Assembly (NCBI GenBank): GCA_029907255.1
Contig: JARYMF010000001.1
Location: 294,121 to 358,120 of the forward strand
DNA: 64,000 nucleotides
Direction of reading: 5' to 3'
Source of the DNA: Armatimonadota bacterium
GTDB lineage: Bacteria > Armatimonadota > UBA5829 > DTJY01
Shown one piece after another: positions 26,896-37,067 of the stretch. A program made the translations under genes and the position numbers. The notes below the pieces were generated by a model that did not search any database, was not told the DNA's origin, and saw nothing but the letters and a program-made list of their open reading frames with translations. Every line of letters begins with the position of its first letter. Position 1 is the stretch's first letter.

Positions 26896-26954
26896 GTATA
26901 CTCCATCCAAATGGAAAACCTATGCCAGCCTAGCTGTCTTTGAGCGTCATTACT

Positions 26955-26972
26955 AATAACATGACTGTTATT
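26955..26972. terminator. weak inverted repeat between convergent genes
   Basis: A perfect 7-bp inverted repeat with a 4-base loop (AATAACA-TGAC-TGTTATT) lies between the ends of two converging genes. It is AT-rich and followed on the plus strand by only a short T-run, so termination activity is uncertain. Confidence 0.3.
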
Positions 26973-28024
26973 TACTTGCCTCTTAGTAAACGAATGTATT
27001 CTCTGGCAACCTTTAAATCTTCCAGCGCCTCGTGTGCCTCGCACAATGGCTTCATCTCACCTTTAATTGCCGCCACAAAGTTCATCGCCTGTTGTCTCAT
27101 GGCGCCAATCCATGGAAGGGTAGGGCACATTGTCGTTGGTGTAACATCACCTCCAGGATCGCGCATTATTTCTACTTTGCCGGGACGGTGGGTTGCCATT
27201 GGAGCAGGCAGTTCCAGCTTTATCCAGCCCTTCTCAAATGCAATAAGTGCTGACTCCTGCCAGTCAATTGTTGTTCGGTAGGGCGACATTTCAATTGTGC
27301 CGGCAACGCCGCTCTCACTTTGGGTTACAAGGACAACACCTGATGGGTCAGCGAAAATTATTTTGTACGGTTCACCCAAAAGATGGCGCATGAGATTTAC
27401 TTGGTGAATGTAATAGTTTACGAAGGCTGTATATTCTTTGAAAGTTTCCTCGTCCATGTCGCTAGCAGGAGGATCCCATTCAAGTGCTGGAGGTGGGTCG
27501 TCAGAGGTAATTAAGCCTACAAAGCCATTTGCAACCCAATCACCTGCAGGCATGAGGATTCGTACATACCTCAACTTGCCTAATTCCTCGGTATTTTTGA
27601 GCCGGTCAATTTCAGCTTTGGCGTACATTGTTGCAGGGTCACTTCTTTTGTGGTATCCCACCATTTGCCAAGTCTTTGCTTTTTCAAGAGCCTGGATTAT
27701 TTTCTCTCCATTTTCAATTGACCCAGCTAAAGGTTTCTCAGTAAAAATTGGGATACCTGCCTTGGCTAGTTCTGGGATTAGGGTGCCATGACGGTTAAAC
27801 GGTTGTGATGCGACAATACCATCGAGCTTTTCTGATGCGAGCATATCTTCATGGTTTCTATACACTTTGGGAATACCATATCGCTCGCCCACAAGCTTCC
27901 CGAGTTTTTCTTTAACTTCTGCTATTGCAACAACTTCGCAGTCGGGCACGGTGACAAAATTTCGCAGGTGTGCACATTGCCCCATGCCGCCAACACCAAC
28001 AAAGCCTATGCGAACTTTTTCCAT
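26972..28024 (-). CDS. Gfo/Idh/MocA family oxidoreductase
   Basis: NAD(P)-dependent oxidoreductase of 350 residues. It has an N-terminal Rossmann motif GFVGVGGMGQ (residues 8-17), the EKPL signature Lys near residue 96, and a C-terminal Gfo/Idh alpha/beta domain. These enzymes act on sugars, inositols or their glycosides; the substrate cannot be told here. A GGAGATG site precedes the ATG. It is 68 bases downstream of the GH4 gene on the same strand, suggesting joint use on a galactoside or glucoside. Confidence 0.88.
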   Translation of the reverse strand: MEKVRIGFVGVGGMGQCAHLRNFVTVPDCEVVAIAEVKEKLGKLVGERYGIPKVYRNHEDMLASEKLDGIVASQPFNRHGTLIPELAKAGIPIFTEKPLAGSIENGEKIIQALEKAKTWQMVGYHKRSDPATMYAKAEIDRLKNTEELGKLRYVRILMPAGDWVANGFVGLITSDDPPPALEWDPPASDMDEETFKEYTAFVNYYIHQVNLMRHLLGEPYKIIFADPSGVVLVTQSESGVAGTIEMSPYRTTIDWQESALIAFEKGWIKLELPAPMATHRPGKVEIMRDPGGDVTPTTMCPTLPWIGAMRQQAMNFVAAIKGEMKPLCEAHEALEDLKVAREYIRLLRGK

Positions 28025-28092
28025 AAATTCATCTCCATACTATGAATTTTAGAAAATATCACCTGGTGAAAAGCGTTCCTATTCGCTGTTAA

Positions 28093-29511
28093 TTATGCAC
28101 TCGCTAGCTTGCCAAACCTATTTGCTATCGCCAATGCTGGGTCTAGCGGGACATCTGCCGGAACAATATCGGGCGGTATTTCAATTATTGGAAGCGGCTT
28201 AAGCTCCTTCCCAGCGAACTGAGGCAACCATTTTGCCTCTGCCGCAAACATCTCACGCGTCATCTCGCGGGCTTCGTGAAGAGTGCAAACGGCTGAGGTG
28301 AGTGGGTCTAATGCCACTGCCTGCGCCGCAAGCTCTGGGTCACCTTTAAGCGCCGCTTGAACTGTCAAGCCTTGCACTATTATGTTAGTGAGATTCAGGG
28401 CCGCCAACTGTGGCGGAAGCTCTCCTACAACTGTTGGATGCAAACCCATTTTGTCAACGTAGATTGGTACCTCAACACAGCATCCGTTGGGTAGATTGGT
28501 TATATATCCATCATTTCTCACATTTCCATTTAATCGGAAGATATTTCCCGTTTCTTTTGCTTCAATTATGTACGAGCAGTATTCTGCGCTTCGCGGCTCA
28601 AGTTTTTTGCTTTCAATGCTGAGTGGATCGGTTGTACGGAATTTTTCTTCCAGCATACGTCCGTATTTGTAATATGCTCCAGAAGCGCCGCCAAAGTCGG
28701 GCTGGTCACAGTAAAGTTCGAGCGCTTTTTTGTTCTTGCGGAACCATGGTACGTATTCTGAAAGATGCCCTGTGCTTTCCGTCATAAAATATCCGAAATG
28801 TCTGAATACCTCGCCGCGAACCTTTTCATTTATGTAATATTCAGGCTTCTCGAATTTTTCTCTTAAGATTGGATAAATGTCTTTGCCGTCTACTTCGAGT
28901 TTGAGGAACCACGCCATATGATTAATTCCAGCGGCTAGGAAGTCAATGCGTTCCTTTGGTATTCCAACATATCCGGCAATTAGATCCATGGTTGTTTGGA
29001 CGCCATGGCAGAGGCCGACGAAATTTAATCCGGGAACAGTACCGAGAGCCCAGCAATTAGCTGCCATTGGGTTAGCATAATTAAGCATGAGGGCATTGGG
29101 ACAAAGTTCCTTCATATCATTGGCAATGTCTATTAGCACTGGTATGGTTCTTAGGGCTCGGAAAATACCACCTGGCCCAAGTGAATCTCCGATACATTGG
29201 TCTACTCCGTATTTCAGTGGAATCTCATAATCAGCTTGGAAGGCATCCATGCCGCCGATTTGGATTGTAATGACAACATAGTCGGCTCCATCCAAGGCTT
29301 TCCTTCGGTCGGTGGTTGCCCAAACTTTAGTTGGAAGGTTGTTTTCTCGAATTACATCCTTTGCAAAGGCCTCCATCTTGCGAAGTTTGGTCTCTGTTGG
29401 ACTCATCAACGCAAACTCACTTTCTTGAAGTGAGGGCGTTGCCATTATGTCGTTCATGAGTGTTTTTGTGAAAATGACGCTTCCCGCGCCAATCATTGCA
29501 ATTTTTGGCAT
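28093..29511 (-). CDS. GH4 alpha-galactosidase (MelA-like)
   Basis: Glycoside hydrolase family 4 enzyme of 472 residues, using NAD+ and Mn2+ in an oxidation-elimination mechanism. The dinucleotide motif GAGSVIF is at residues 8-14. The Asn-Pro pair of MLNYANPMA is near 147-148, the metal ligands C168-H169 lie in GLCHGVQ, and H198 in GINHMAW. It resembles MelA along its whole length, including GYFMTESTGHLSEY. The protein is cytoplasmic, so its substrate must be imported. A GGAGGT site precedes the ATG. Alpha-glucosidase activity is an alternative. Confidence 0.88.
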   Translation of the reverse strand: MPKIAMIGAGSVIFTKTLMNDIMATPSLQESEFALMSPTETKLRKMEAFAKDVIRENNLPTKVWATTDRRKALDGADYVVITIQIGGMDAFQADYEIPLKYGVDQCIGDSLGPGGIFRALRTIPVLIDIANDMKELCPNALMLNYANPMAANCWALGTVPGLNFVGLCHGVQTTMDLIAGYVGIPKERIDFLAAGINHMAWFLKLEVDGKDIYPILREKFEKPEYYINEKVRGEVFRHFGYFMTESTGHLSEYVPWFRKNKKALELYCDQPDFGGASGAYYKYGRMLEEKFRTTDPLSIESKKLEPRSAEYCSYIIEAKETGNIFRLNGNVRNDGYITNLPNGCCVEVPIYVDKMGLHPTVVGELPPQLAALNLTNIIVQGLTVQAALKGDPELAAQAVALDPLTSAVCTLHEAREMTREMFAAEAKWLPQFAGKELKPLPIIEIPPDIVPADVPLDPALAIANRFGKLASA

Positions 29512-29580
29512 TTGAAAGACCTCCTATCAGCGTTTAAAAAGTGTATTATCTTAAACACAACAGCCCCAATTTATTAATCT

Positions 29581-30981
29581 TTATCCTTTGCTTCTGGTTT
29601 GCCATATCAGGACCACTATATCGTCAACGAATTCTGGAAGCTGGATTATAATTTTGTCTTTACTGCGTGAGCTGCTCGCATGCTGTGATACACCTTTCTT
29701 AGTGTCAAACAGCTCAACATGATAATTCACAAAGGGGCACTTAATTTCGAGAAGCGAGGATTGATAATGATTGCCTGCTGTATGCGGACCACATTCGAGA
29801 TATACAGCATATAATTGATTGGATTTCATACCGTAAGCGAATGGAGTTATTGCTTTGGAAACAATTGAATCGTCCACTTTTAGATTTGGCCAGGCATGGC
29901 TAATCTTTCCCCAAAATCTTCTCAACGCACGGGCATATTGTGCCCAATCTTTCATGTCGGTGTAGTTTACTCCCTGAATTTCAGACTTCCAATATGCACC
30001 AATGGATTGCAGACCAGAGAATATACTTCTATAACATAGCGTTCGATATCGAGTTTGGTGCTCAGGACTGGTGCTTTCGGCATCAATGAAAAGGTAGTCT
30101 TCGCGATTGTTGCTTCCATCGCTTGAGCGTACACTTACCATTGGTTTGTTATATCGCTTTGCTGCTTGGAGAGCCTCATCCCTGTGGAGCTCATTGAATA
30201 TTAGCAGGTCATAGTTTTTCTCAAAAGGTTCAAAAGCACTGGCATTGAAGTTGCACATATCTACGCCGACGAGTAGCTTTTGGCCGTTAGTTCTTTCCCA
30301 TTCGCGAATCCAAGATACCACGTCGTGTGCCCATTTCATATCCCCAATTCCGCCGTTGCCAAGTTCATTAATTACGTCAATCCAAACATTCTTGTGACCC
30401 TTAACTGTGTTAAGGATTCGCATTACCCATTCTTTGCGGTGTCTTCCAGCAGGGCTGTCTGGTGGGGCGTTCATGTAGTCGGCGCCGCGCGGATAAGCGC
30501 GAGTCCACTCGTTGATATTGTTGGCAGGGTTAATATAATTCATCGCCCATCTATCGGGTTTATCCTCTTTGAACCACACAATTTGCCAAAGCTGTAAATG
30601 AACCACAATGCCATATTCCTCTAGAATGGAAAAAAAGCGCTCCATATTCTTGAAGTATTCGTCGTTCCAGGCGTCTATATCCCATTTGCCATTTTTTGAT
30701 TTGAATGGGTGAAGGCAGCCAGGCGTGGGAACACAAGTTGGGTAGGTTCGAATTAGACACATGCCATTATCTTTTTGCCATTTTGCCCACCGGCGAACTT
30801 CTGAGGGGTTGTTGATTGAAATTAGCATTTTTTCGTCGCCGGGTCCAAAGGCTAGAAGGGGCTTGCCATTGTAAACCAAATAGCGCTTCCCAGATTCCGA
30901 TATTTGAATTGCTAAGCCATCGGCTGCTTCTGCTCTTGTAATCATGGCTAGAAGCCCAATTAGACACAGGAGCCCTTTCAT
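29581..30981 (-). CDS. exported GH5-like glycoside hydrolase
   Basis: Putative secreted TIM-barrel glycosidase of 466 residues. The start is placed at the ATG at 30981, behind AAAGGA and directly before a signal peptide (KGLLCLIGLLAMITRAEAA); an upstream frame extension has no such support. The ENEL-type segment DVINELG places a likely acid/base Glu at residue 206, as in clan GH-A. A partner nucleophile is not obvious. The C-terminal 100 residues look like a beta domain. The substrate is unknown. It ends 69 bases before the GH4 gene, transcribed in the same direction. Confidence 0.65.
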   Translation of the reverse strand: MKGLLCLIGLLAMITRAEAADGLAIQISESGKRYLVYNGKPLLAFGPGDEKMLISINNPSEVRRWAKWQKDNGMCLIRTYPTCVPTPGCLHPFKSKNGKWDIDAWNDEYFKNMERFFSILEEYGIVVHLQLWQIVWFKEDKPDRWAMNYINPANNINEWTRAYPRGADYMNAPPDSPAGRHRKEWVMRILNTVKGHKNVWIDVINELGNGGIGDMKWAHDVVSWIREWERTNGQKLLVGVDMCNFNASAFEPFEKNYDLLIFNELHRDEALQAAKRYNKPMVSVRSSDGSNNREDYLFIDAESTSPEHQTRYRTLCYRSIFSGLQSIGAYWKSEIQGVNYTDMKDWAQYARALRRFWGKISHAWPNLKVDDSIVSKAITPFAYGMKSNQLYAVYLECGPHTAGNHYQSSLLEIKCPFVNYHVELFDTKKGVSQHASSSRSKDKIIIQLPEFVDDIVVLIWQTRSKG

Positions 30982-31021
30982 TTTCCAGATTCCTTTATGT
31001 TGGACAAAATCCAATTGCCAA

Positions 31022-32272
31022 TCATTTTTGACTTCCTGCAGTTTCTGGCCCTAGGTTTCTGAAGAGGAACAATCCTTCTTTTCCGGGTGCGACTATGTCG
31101 AGTCTGCCATCGCCATCAATATCACCTATCCACATAAAGATGCCAGTGCCAGAATGGTCGCCTTTTTTTCCATAGTCAATCACGCATTTTGTGAACGATT
31201 CTCCATTCCATTTGAAGTACCAAATGCCGACAATATCCGTCTCACCTGCCTCATTGCCGCAATGAGCGCGGAAACGGTTGCCAGTTACAAGTTCGCATTC
31301 TCCATCACCGTCAATATCCACCCATTGCATCTCGTGATACTGCGAGAACCATGGGTCAATGGGATGCTTGGTCCATATACGTTTGCCATTTTCAATCTTT
31401 TGTGTGTAGTAATCGAGCCCATAACCGTGTGCTTGACCAACAATCAACTCATTCGTGCCGTCCCTGTTAACATCTGCTACAATAATTGGTACACTAGCGC
31501 TGCCAAGCTGGAACTCCTGATGGAAAACATATTCGCCGGTGAGGGGGTCACCCATGGGTTCAAGCCATCCATTTGGGGTAATGAAGCAGCCTTTTCCATT
31601 GCCAAGTAGGTCTCCAAATCCCAAGCCATGCCCTTGTGGTTCCTTGCTTATAACATATTCTTTGAATATGCCATTTTCCAGCTTGAAAACCCTCAGAGGA
31701 TTGCCAGGAGTATTTGGCACAATTTCAGGTTGTCCATCGCCATCAACATCCCAGGCGCGCGTAGTTTCAATTGAGCCAACTTCTGCTATGTCGTGTTTTT
31801 TCCATTCAACTGTCTGTCCCTTGGGATTTTCAATCCATGAGAGGGTTTTGCCCCACCATCCGCCGGTGATGAAATCCATGAACCCATCGCCATTCACATC
31901 CATTGGAATGGTCGAAAAATCATCGAAATACTCACCAGCGGACATGACATCGCGAATCTTATGTTTTGTCCAATTCGGCGCCTCATACCAGAAGCCGCCA
32001 CATACAATGTCGAGCTTGCCGTCATTGTTTACATCGAACGCGCAAGCAGATTCATAAGCTCCATCGTCAATTTTAATCTTTTCCCATTCAAGGCGTCTCA
32101 CTTGTAACGCGTCCTTTCGGTTCTTTTGTAGCCCAGTCACAGAGGCTGAGCTTTTCTTATTAACTCCTTTATCAATGTTTGTTTTTTGTCCTTCTTCTGC
32201 GTTTAAATTTGCTTGAAAAAAAAGAAAAAAGACCAGCGCAAAACAAACTGCTAGACTTTGTTTTAGTCCCAC
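31022..32272 (-). CDS. secreted FG-GAP/VCBS repeat protein
   Basis: Exported protein of 416 residues predicted to form a beta-propeller. The start is set at GTG 32272 because GGAGG lies 9 bases upstream and the signal peptide (QSLAVCFALVFFLFFQANLNA) then begins at once. At least six Ca2+-binding loops are visible (DVNNDGKLD, DVNGDGFMD, DVDGDGQPE, DVNRDGTNE, DIDGDGECE, DIDGDGRLD). No catalytic residues are recognised. It lies 40 bases upstream of the GH5-like gene and may help bind the same polymer. Confidence 0.8.
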   Translation of the reverse strand: MGLKQSLAVCFALVFFLFFQANLNAEEGQKTNIDKGVNKKSSASVTGLQKNRKDALQVRRLEWEKIKIDDGAYESACAFDVNNDGKLDIVCGGFWYEAPNWTKHKIRDVMSAGEYFDDFSTIPMDVNGDGFMDFITGGWWGKTLSWIENPKGQTVEWKKHDIAEVGSIETTRAWDVDGDGQPEIVPNTPGNPLRVFKLENGIFKEYVISKEPQGHGLGFGDLLGNGKGCFITPNGWLEPMGDPLTGEYVFHQEFQLGSASVPIIVADVNRDGTNELIVGQAHGYGLDYYTQKIENGKRIWTKHPIDPWFSQYHEMQWVDIDGDGECELVTGNRFRAHCGNEAGETDIVGIWYFKWNGESFTKCVIDYGKKGDHSGTGIFMWIGDIDGDGRLDIVAPGKEGLFLFRNLGPETAGSQK

Positions 32273-32441
32273 GGACCTAGCCCTCCAGTTAATTGTATTC
32301 ACAATGATTTTCGAGCTCTCAGAGGTTTCTACCTTCTGCGAATTAGTGAATTCTTATCTTATTTGCTACGAAGGATGGCTGAGGCGAAAAAACGAAATAA
32401 GCTAGTAAGACTGAAAGTTCACTTCTTAAGAGGTGGTTTCA

Positions 32442-33464
32442 ATGGTAAAAATAGGTCTAATAGGCTATGGGTTTATGGGCAAAATGCACGCTGAATGCTA
32501 TAAGGCTAGCGGAAAGGCTGAGGTAGTTGCTGTTGCTGACATTGAAGAAGATCGCCGTGCTGAAGCTTCAAGCAAGCTTAATTGTAAAGCATTTGAAAGT
32601 ATTGATGAACTTCTTCAGGGGTCGGATGTAGATGCAATTGATGTATGTACACCCACATATATGCATGAAGAACATGTTCTAAAAGCGCTAAATGCTGGAA
32701 AAGACGTTTTTTGCGAGAAGCCGCTTTCCTTGAGTATGGGTTCTTGTGAAAGAATGGTATCTGCAGCGGAAGCGGCCGGAAGTAAATTAATGATAGGTCA
32801 TGTAGTAAGATTTTGGCCAGAGTGTCAAGTGCTAAAGTCAATAATTGATTCTAGCAGGTTAGGGAGGCCTTTATGGGCTACAGCTCAAAGGTTGAGTGCT
32901 CCAGCTACTTGGGCATGGCAGGGATGGCTTGCCGATCCAGTTAGAAGCGGTGGTGCAATACTCGATCTTCACATTCATGACCTTGACTTCCTTGCTTGGA
33001 TTCTTGGAAGGCCAAAACAGGTTGTTGCATATGGAATAAAAACTGCTAGAGGCGCCTATGATACGGCGCTTACCATGCTAATAGGCCACGAAAATGGTAT
33101 GTCTAGCCAAGCAGTTGGGTGTTTGGCAATGCCAGAAGGGTTTCCATTTACTAGCCAGATAAGGGTTGTTTGTGAGAAAGGTGTCATTTTCTTCGATGCA
33201 ACTGCTTCTCCATCGCTAATTCTTCAGCCTGAAGGTGAGCCTGCGGAGTATCCTGAGGTACCTCAACCAACCGCAGGGTCGGCTGACGCAGGCGGCAACG
33301 TTTCCTCACTCGGAGGATACTATAACGAAATTGTGTACTTCCTTGATTGCATCGAGAAAGGTCTAATGCCACAGATAATTACACCAGAAGAAGCAGCTTA
33401 TGCTGTACGCCTTTGTCTTGCTGCGCGGCAATCAGCAGAGACTGGGCAAGCAGTTAGCGTATAG
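32442..33464 (+). CDS. Gfo/Idh/MocA family oxidoreductase
   Basis: Sugar or inositol dehydrogenase-like protein of 340 residues. The Rossmann motif GLIGYGFMGK is at 5-14, the EKP motif at 92-94, and the later segment LDLHIHDLDFLAW carries the catalytic His region. The start is set at ATG 32442 because the AGAGGTGG ribosome binding site overlaps the in-frame GTG at 32433. It opens a three-gene plus-strand set with a TIM-barrel isomerase and a second Gfo/Idh, typical of pathways that oxidise a sugar before isomerisation or elimination. Confidence 0.88.
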   Translation: MVKIGLIGYGFMGKMHAECYKASGKAEVVAVADIEEDRRAEASSKLNCKAFESIDELLQGSDVDAIDVCTPTYMHEEHVLKALNAGKDVFCEKPLSLSMGSCERMVSAAEAAGSKLMIGHVVRFWPECQVLKSIIDSSRLGRPLWATAQRLSAPATWAWQGWLADPVRSGGAILDLHIHDLDFLAWILGRPKQVVAYGIKTARGAYDTALTMLIGHENGMSSQAVGCLAMPEGFPFTSQIRVVCEKGVIFFDATASPSLILQPEGEPAEYPEVPQPTAGSADAGGNVSSLGGYYNEIVYFLDCIEKGLMPQIITPEEAAYAVRLCLAARQSAETGQAVSV

Positions 33465-33506
33465 CCTTAGTTTAACAAACAAGATTTTAGGAGAAGGAGT
33501 AAAGCT

Positions 33507-34358
33507 ATGATTAAGAGCATAAGTTACTGGGCGTTTCCGGGCGGCTTAGAGGCATCAAAACCTGTTGTTCAAGCGTGCAAAGAGGCAAAAGTCGCTGGGT
33601 TTGATGCTATAGAACTAGCTTTCTCAGTAACCGGCGAAATTTCACTCGATTCGAAATTGGATGACCTTAGGCAATTAAAAGAGGCAATCGCAGATACTGG
33701 AATTGAGATTGCCAGTCTCGCCTGTGCACTTGGTTTCCAATGGCCTTTCACGTCGGATGATACTTCCATTCGGGCTAAAGCGGTTGAGATTCATAAAAAA
33801 GCGATTGCTGCTGCCAATGCTCTTGGGACGGATGCTTTGCTTGTCGTTCCTGGTGCGGTTGATGTTCCTTGGGACCCTTCCATACCTGTTGTCAAATATG
33901 GAGATGCGTACAAACGTGCCTCAGAGGAGATAGGCAAGCTCATTGGCGATGCTGAAGCGGCAGGCGTGACTATCTGTGTCGAAAATGTATGGAATAAGTT
34001 CTTGCTTAGTCCGATGGAAATGGCAAACTTTGTGGACCAGTTCAGAAATCCCTGGGTAGCTGTCTATTTTGACGTTGGCAACTGTGTTTATATCGGCTAC
34101 CCTCAAGATTGGATTCTTATCCTCGGGAAGCGAATTAGACGCGTGCATCTTAAAGATTTCCGAAGAAGCGTAGGAACAGCTGCTGGGTTTGTAGACCTTC
34201 TTTCCGGTGATGTGGATTGGCCAGCGGTAATTAAGGCGCTGAAAGAAGTTGGATATAATGGACCGCTTACGGCTGAGATGATTCCTCCGTATGCACACTA
34301 CCCAGAAGTTCTTATCGAAAATACATCGCGTGCAATGGATGCCATTTTGAGACGCTAG
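33507..34358 (+). CDS. sugar phosphate isomerase/epimerase, xylose-isomerase-like TIM barrel
   Basis: TIM-barrel protein of 283 residues in the AP-endonuclease-2/xylose-isomerase-like superfamily. Metal ligands are suggested by E at CVENVWN (near 155), D and H in VYFDVGN and VHLKD (near 190 and 214), and E in LTAEM near 256. The family includes inosose isomerases, hydroxypyruvate isomerase and 3-keto-glycoside eliminases. Strong GGAGAAGGAG upstream. Its position between two Gfo/Idh genes favours a sugar oxidation/isomerisation pathway. Confidence 0.82.
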   Translation: MIKSISYWAFPGGLEASKPVVQACKEAKVAGFDAIELAFSVTGEISLDSKLDDLRQLKEAIADTGIEIASLACALGFQWPFTSDDTSIRAKAVEIHKKAIAAANALGTDALLVVPGAVDVPWDPSIPVVKYGDAYKRASEEIGKLIGDAEAAGVTICVENVWNKFLLSPMEMANFVDQFRNPWVAVYFDVGNCVYIGYPQDWILILGKRIRRVHLKDFRRSVGTAAGFVDLLSGDVDWPAVIKALKEVGYNGPLTAEMIPPYAHYPEVLIENTSRAMDAILRR

Positions 34359-34408
34359 GCGCCGAAAAGTTGGCAGTCAAACTCTCAAATTTGAGGAGGA
34401 GAATAAAT

Positions 34409-35386
34409 TTGGCGAAGCGCATACTGATTGTCGGAGCAGGTAGCATTGGCTTGAAGCAATTGCGGGCTTTCAGTACCCAAAACCCCAAACCACATTTAAC
34501 GGTTATTGACCCTCGAGAGGAGGCAAAGGCCCGGGCACGCGCTGAGTTTGATGTAGAAATTTCCAATGATGATTGGGATTCGATTGACATTAAACAGTTC
34601 GACGGCGTGGTAATATGTTCACCTGCACCTACGCACGTCCCTTATTCGATTCGTTGTTTGACTGAAGGAGTGCCGGTGCTTTCCGAAAAGCCTCTTTCTC
34701 ATACTTATGCTGGCGTTGAGGAACTTCTTAAGCTCGCAGAAAAACCGGGAGCGCCCCCATCGGGTGTAGCTTACGTTCGCAGGTACCATCCGGCTCATGA
34801 GAGGGCACGTGAGCTGGTAAAGTCTGGTGCGCTTGGAAAAGTTCTTATCGCTCGCATCAACGGTGGTCAGCCTTTCACAACATACAGGCCCGACTACCGA
34901 GAGATATACTATGCGCGGCGTGACCAAGGGGGAGGCTGTCTGCTAGACTGCGCAACCCATTTTCTCGATCTTGTCCAATGGTATATGGGACCAATTGAAG
35001 AAATGTGTGGGTATGTCAAACATCTGGCGCTTGAGGGAGTGGAGGTTGAAGATACAGTAGCTCTTTCTTGTAAGTTTAAGGAAAACGACGCTCTGGGAAC
35101 GGTGCATATCAACCAATTCCAGCCAGTTAATGAGAATATGCTTGATTTTGCAGGCGCAGAGGGATTTTTGCGTGTAGTTGAGCCGGAATTCACGTGCAAA
35201 ATTTTTCGCAAAAACTGGGAAGATTTGCAAGTCGAGCAAGCTGACTATGCGGATGCGCTCAGAAGACAGGCAACGGCGTTTCTGGCGGCAATTGACGGTG
35301 GTGCGCCAATGCGAACTAGCTTTGCTGAGGCGGCGCACACCTTGCAGCTTTGTCTTAACCTAATGGCAAAGCTTGATATAGCATAA
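34409..35386 (+). CDS. Gfo/Idh/MocA family oxidoreductase
   Basis: Oxidoreductase of 325 residues with the Rossmann motif ILIVGAGSIGLKQ at the N-terminus and an SEKPL motif near residue 98. The start is placed at TTG 34409. AGGAGGA lies about 8 bases upstream and the protein then begins with AKRILIVGAG; the longer frame from 34370 would add an unlikely basic leader. It follows the TIM-barrel gene by 50 bases. The substrate is unknown. Confidence 0.82.
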   Translation: MAKRILIVGAGSIGLKQLRAFSTQNPKPHLTVIDPREEAKARARAEFDVEISNDDWDSIDIKQFDGVVICSPAPTHVPYSIRCLTEGVPVLSEKPLSHTYAGVEELLKLAEKPGAPPSGVAYVRRYHPAHERARELVKSGALGKVLIARINGGQPFTTYRPDYREIYYARRDQGGGCLLDCATHFLDLVQWYMGPIEEMCGYVKHLALEGVEVEDTVALSCKFKENDALGTVHINQFQPVNENMLDFAGAEGFLRVVEPEFTCKIFRKNWEDLQVEQADYADALRRQATAFLAAIDGGAPMRTSFAEAAHTLQLCLNLMAKLDIA

Positions 35387-35447
35387 AATATGTCCACAGA
35401 CTTTGGTCTTAATTGATTTTTATTATTAAGGACTTGGAGCTTTATTA

Positions 35448-37067
35448 ATGAGTAAGAGCCTGAGCTATTGGGATGCACTGGTTGTCGCAATTTACATGCT
35501 GTGGATGCTGGGCATCGGGATATATTATTCCACGCGGCAGACCGACACAAATGAATACTTCCTTGGCCGTCGGAGCATGAATTGGTTTATTGTGGGCATT
35601 TCCACAATGGCCACGCTTATTAGTACTATTACTTATTTGACCATGCCAGGCGAAGTAATTGCCAATGGCTTTGGCGTTTTGTGGTCTCAACTTTCAGTTT
35701 GGATCTCCTTTTTCTTCATTGGGTATCTTGTTATTCCAAAGATAATGGAGCATAAGATAACCTCAGGGTATCAGCTTCTCGAGAAACAATTTGGGATGGG
35801 TATACGTCAAGCCGCAGCGGTTTTGTTCATTCTTACTCGCATTACGTGGACAGGCCTTGTTGTTTATACTTGCAGTCGTGCTGTTTCCCAGATGACTAGA
35901 TGGCCGCTCGAAAGCGTTATTCTTGCTGTGGGTATAATTACAATTTCTTACACGACGATGGGTGGAATACGCGCTGTTATCATTACCGATGTAACTCAAG
36001 CGTTCATTCTTTTTGGTGGTGCACTGGCGGTTGTGGCTTTTGCTATATACAGTTCAGGAAGTCTAACCGGTTGGTGGCCAAACTTTCATGACCCTGTAAT
36101 TGCAGGCGGCCTATCATGGCCAAACGTAAAGTTGTTTTCCTTTGACCTGACAGAGCGAATTACCGTTTTAGGGATTATTTTCATGTATATCGTTTGGTGG
36201 ATTTGCACAGCTAGCTCAGACCAACTTGCAATTCAACGTTACCTAAGCACTAGGGATGCCCGGATGGCAAGAAGAAGTTTTCTCACAAATGCTTTTGCAA
36301 ATACCATGGTGGCTAGCGTCCTGGCTTTTTGTGGAGCAGCTTTAGTGGGCTACTTTATCCATAATCCTAGCACCATACCTGCTGCTAATGAACTTTTGTT
36401 GAATGCGAAGCCGGGTGTGCTCGACGAAGTTGTTCATAAGATGGCGATGATGGGAGAAGTTAAAGGTAAGCTCTATCTGCTTAAACGCGGTGCTGATGAT
36501 GTCTTCCCTTGGTTTATAGCGCATGTGCTTCCAACAGGCCTTTCGGGAGTTTTGATTGCCGCACTTTTCTCGGCTGCGATGTCAAGCGTATCATCTGGCG
36601 TCAACTCAATTACGACCGTGATAATGGTTGATTTTGCAAGAATCTTTTCTCGCTCAAACGACGAGCGCCAACGGGTGAGAAAGGCAAAGTTAATAGGAAT
36701 CATTGTGGGAGCAATTGCTATCTTAGTTAGTTTTGTGCAGCATTTTATAAAAGGGAATTTCATGGAGGTTGCACAAAAAATAAATGGTTGCTTCATCGCT
36801 CCAATGGCAGCTCTATTTATCATGGCGTTTTTTATTAAAAGAATAAACCGTCAGGGAGCGTGGGCGGCCATCTTTTCAGGATTTGTAATAGGCGCTGTTG
36901 TCTCGTACTATGGAGAAATTTCTAAGGCTTTGACCGGTAACGAAGTCAAGGTATCTTTTATGTTTATCTTACCCTTCTCGCTAGTTGGGGCAATTGTGAT
37001 TGCCTATCTTGTTAGCCTTTTATTCCCAGCACCATTTGTAAGTAATGAACAGGAAAGCACAAATTAG
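35448..37067 (+). CDS. sodium:solute symporter (SSS family)
   Basis: Membrane transporter of 539 residues with about 13 hydrophobic segments, in the sodium/solute symporter family (SGLT/PutP-like). The GRRSMNW start region, the MATLISTITYLTMPGE segment and the later AMSSVSSGVNSITTV stretch, with sodium-site serines, are typical. It probably imports a sugar or glycoside with Na+. The reading frame overlaps the next membrane-protein gene by 23 bases, suggesting coupled synthesis. GGAG lies about 10 bases upstream. Confidence 0.88.
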   Translation: MSKSLSYWDALVVAIYMLWMLGIGIYYSTRQTDTNEYFLGRRSMNWFIVGISTMATLISTITYLTMPGEVIANGFGVLWSQLSVWISFFFIGYLVIPKIMEHKITSGYQLLEKQFGMGIRQAAAVLFILTRITWTGLVVYTCSRAVSQMTRWPLESVILAVGIITISYTTMGGIRAVIITDVTQAFILFGGALAVVAFAIYSSGSLTGWWPNFHDPVIAGGLSWPNVKLFSFDLTERITVLGIIFMYIVWWICTASSDQLAIQRYLSTRDARMARRSFLTNAFANTMVASVLAFCGAALVGYFIHNPSTIPAANELLLNAKPGVLDEVVHKMAMMGEVKGKLYLLKRGADDVFPWFIAHVLPTGLSGVLIAALFSAAMSSVSSGVNSITTVIMVDFARIFSRSNDERQRVRKAKLIGIIVGAIAILVSFVQHFIKGNFMEVAQKINGCFIAPMAALFIMAFFIKRINRQGAWAAIFSGFVIGAVVSYYGEISKALTGNEVKVSFMFILPFSLVGAIVIAYLVSLLFPAPFVSNEQESTN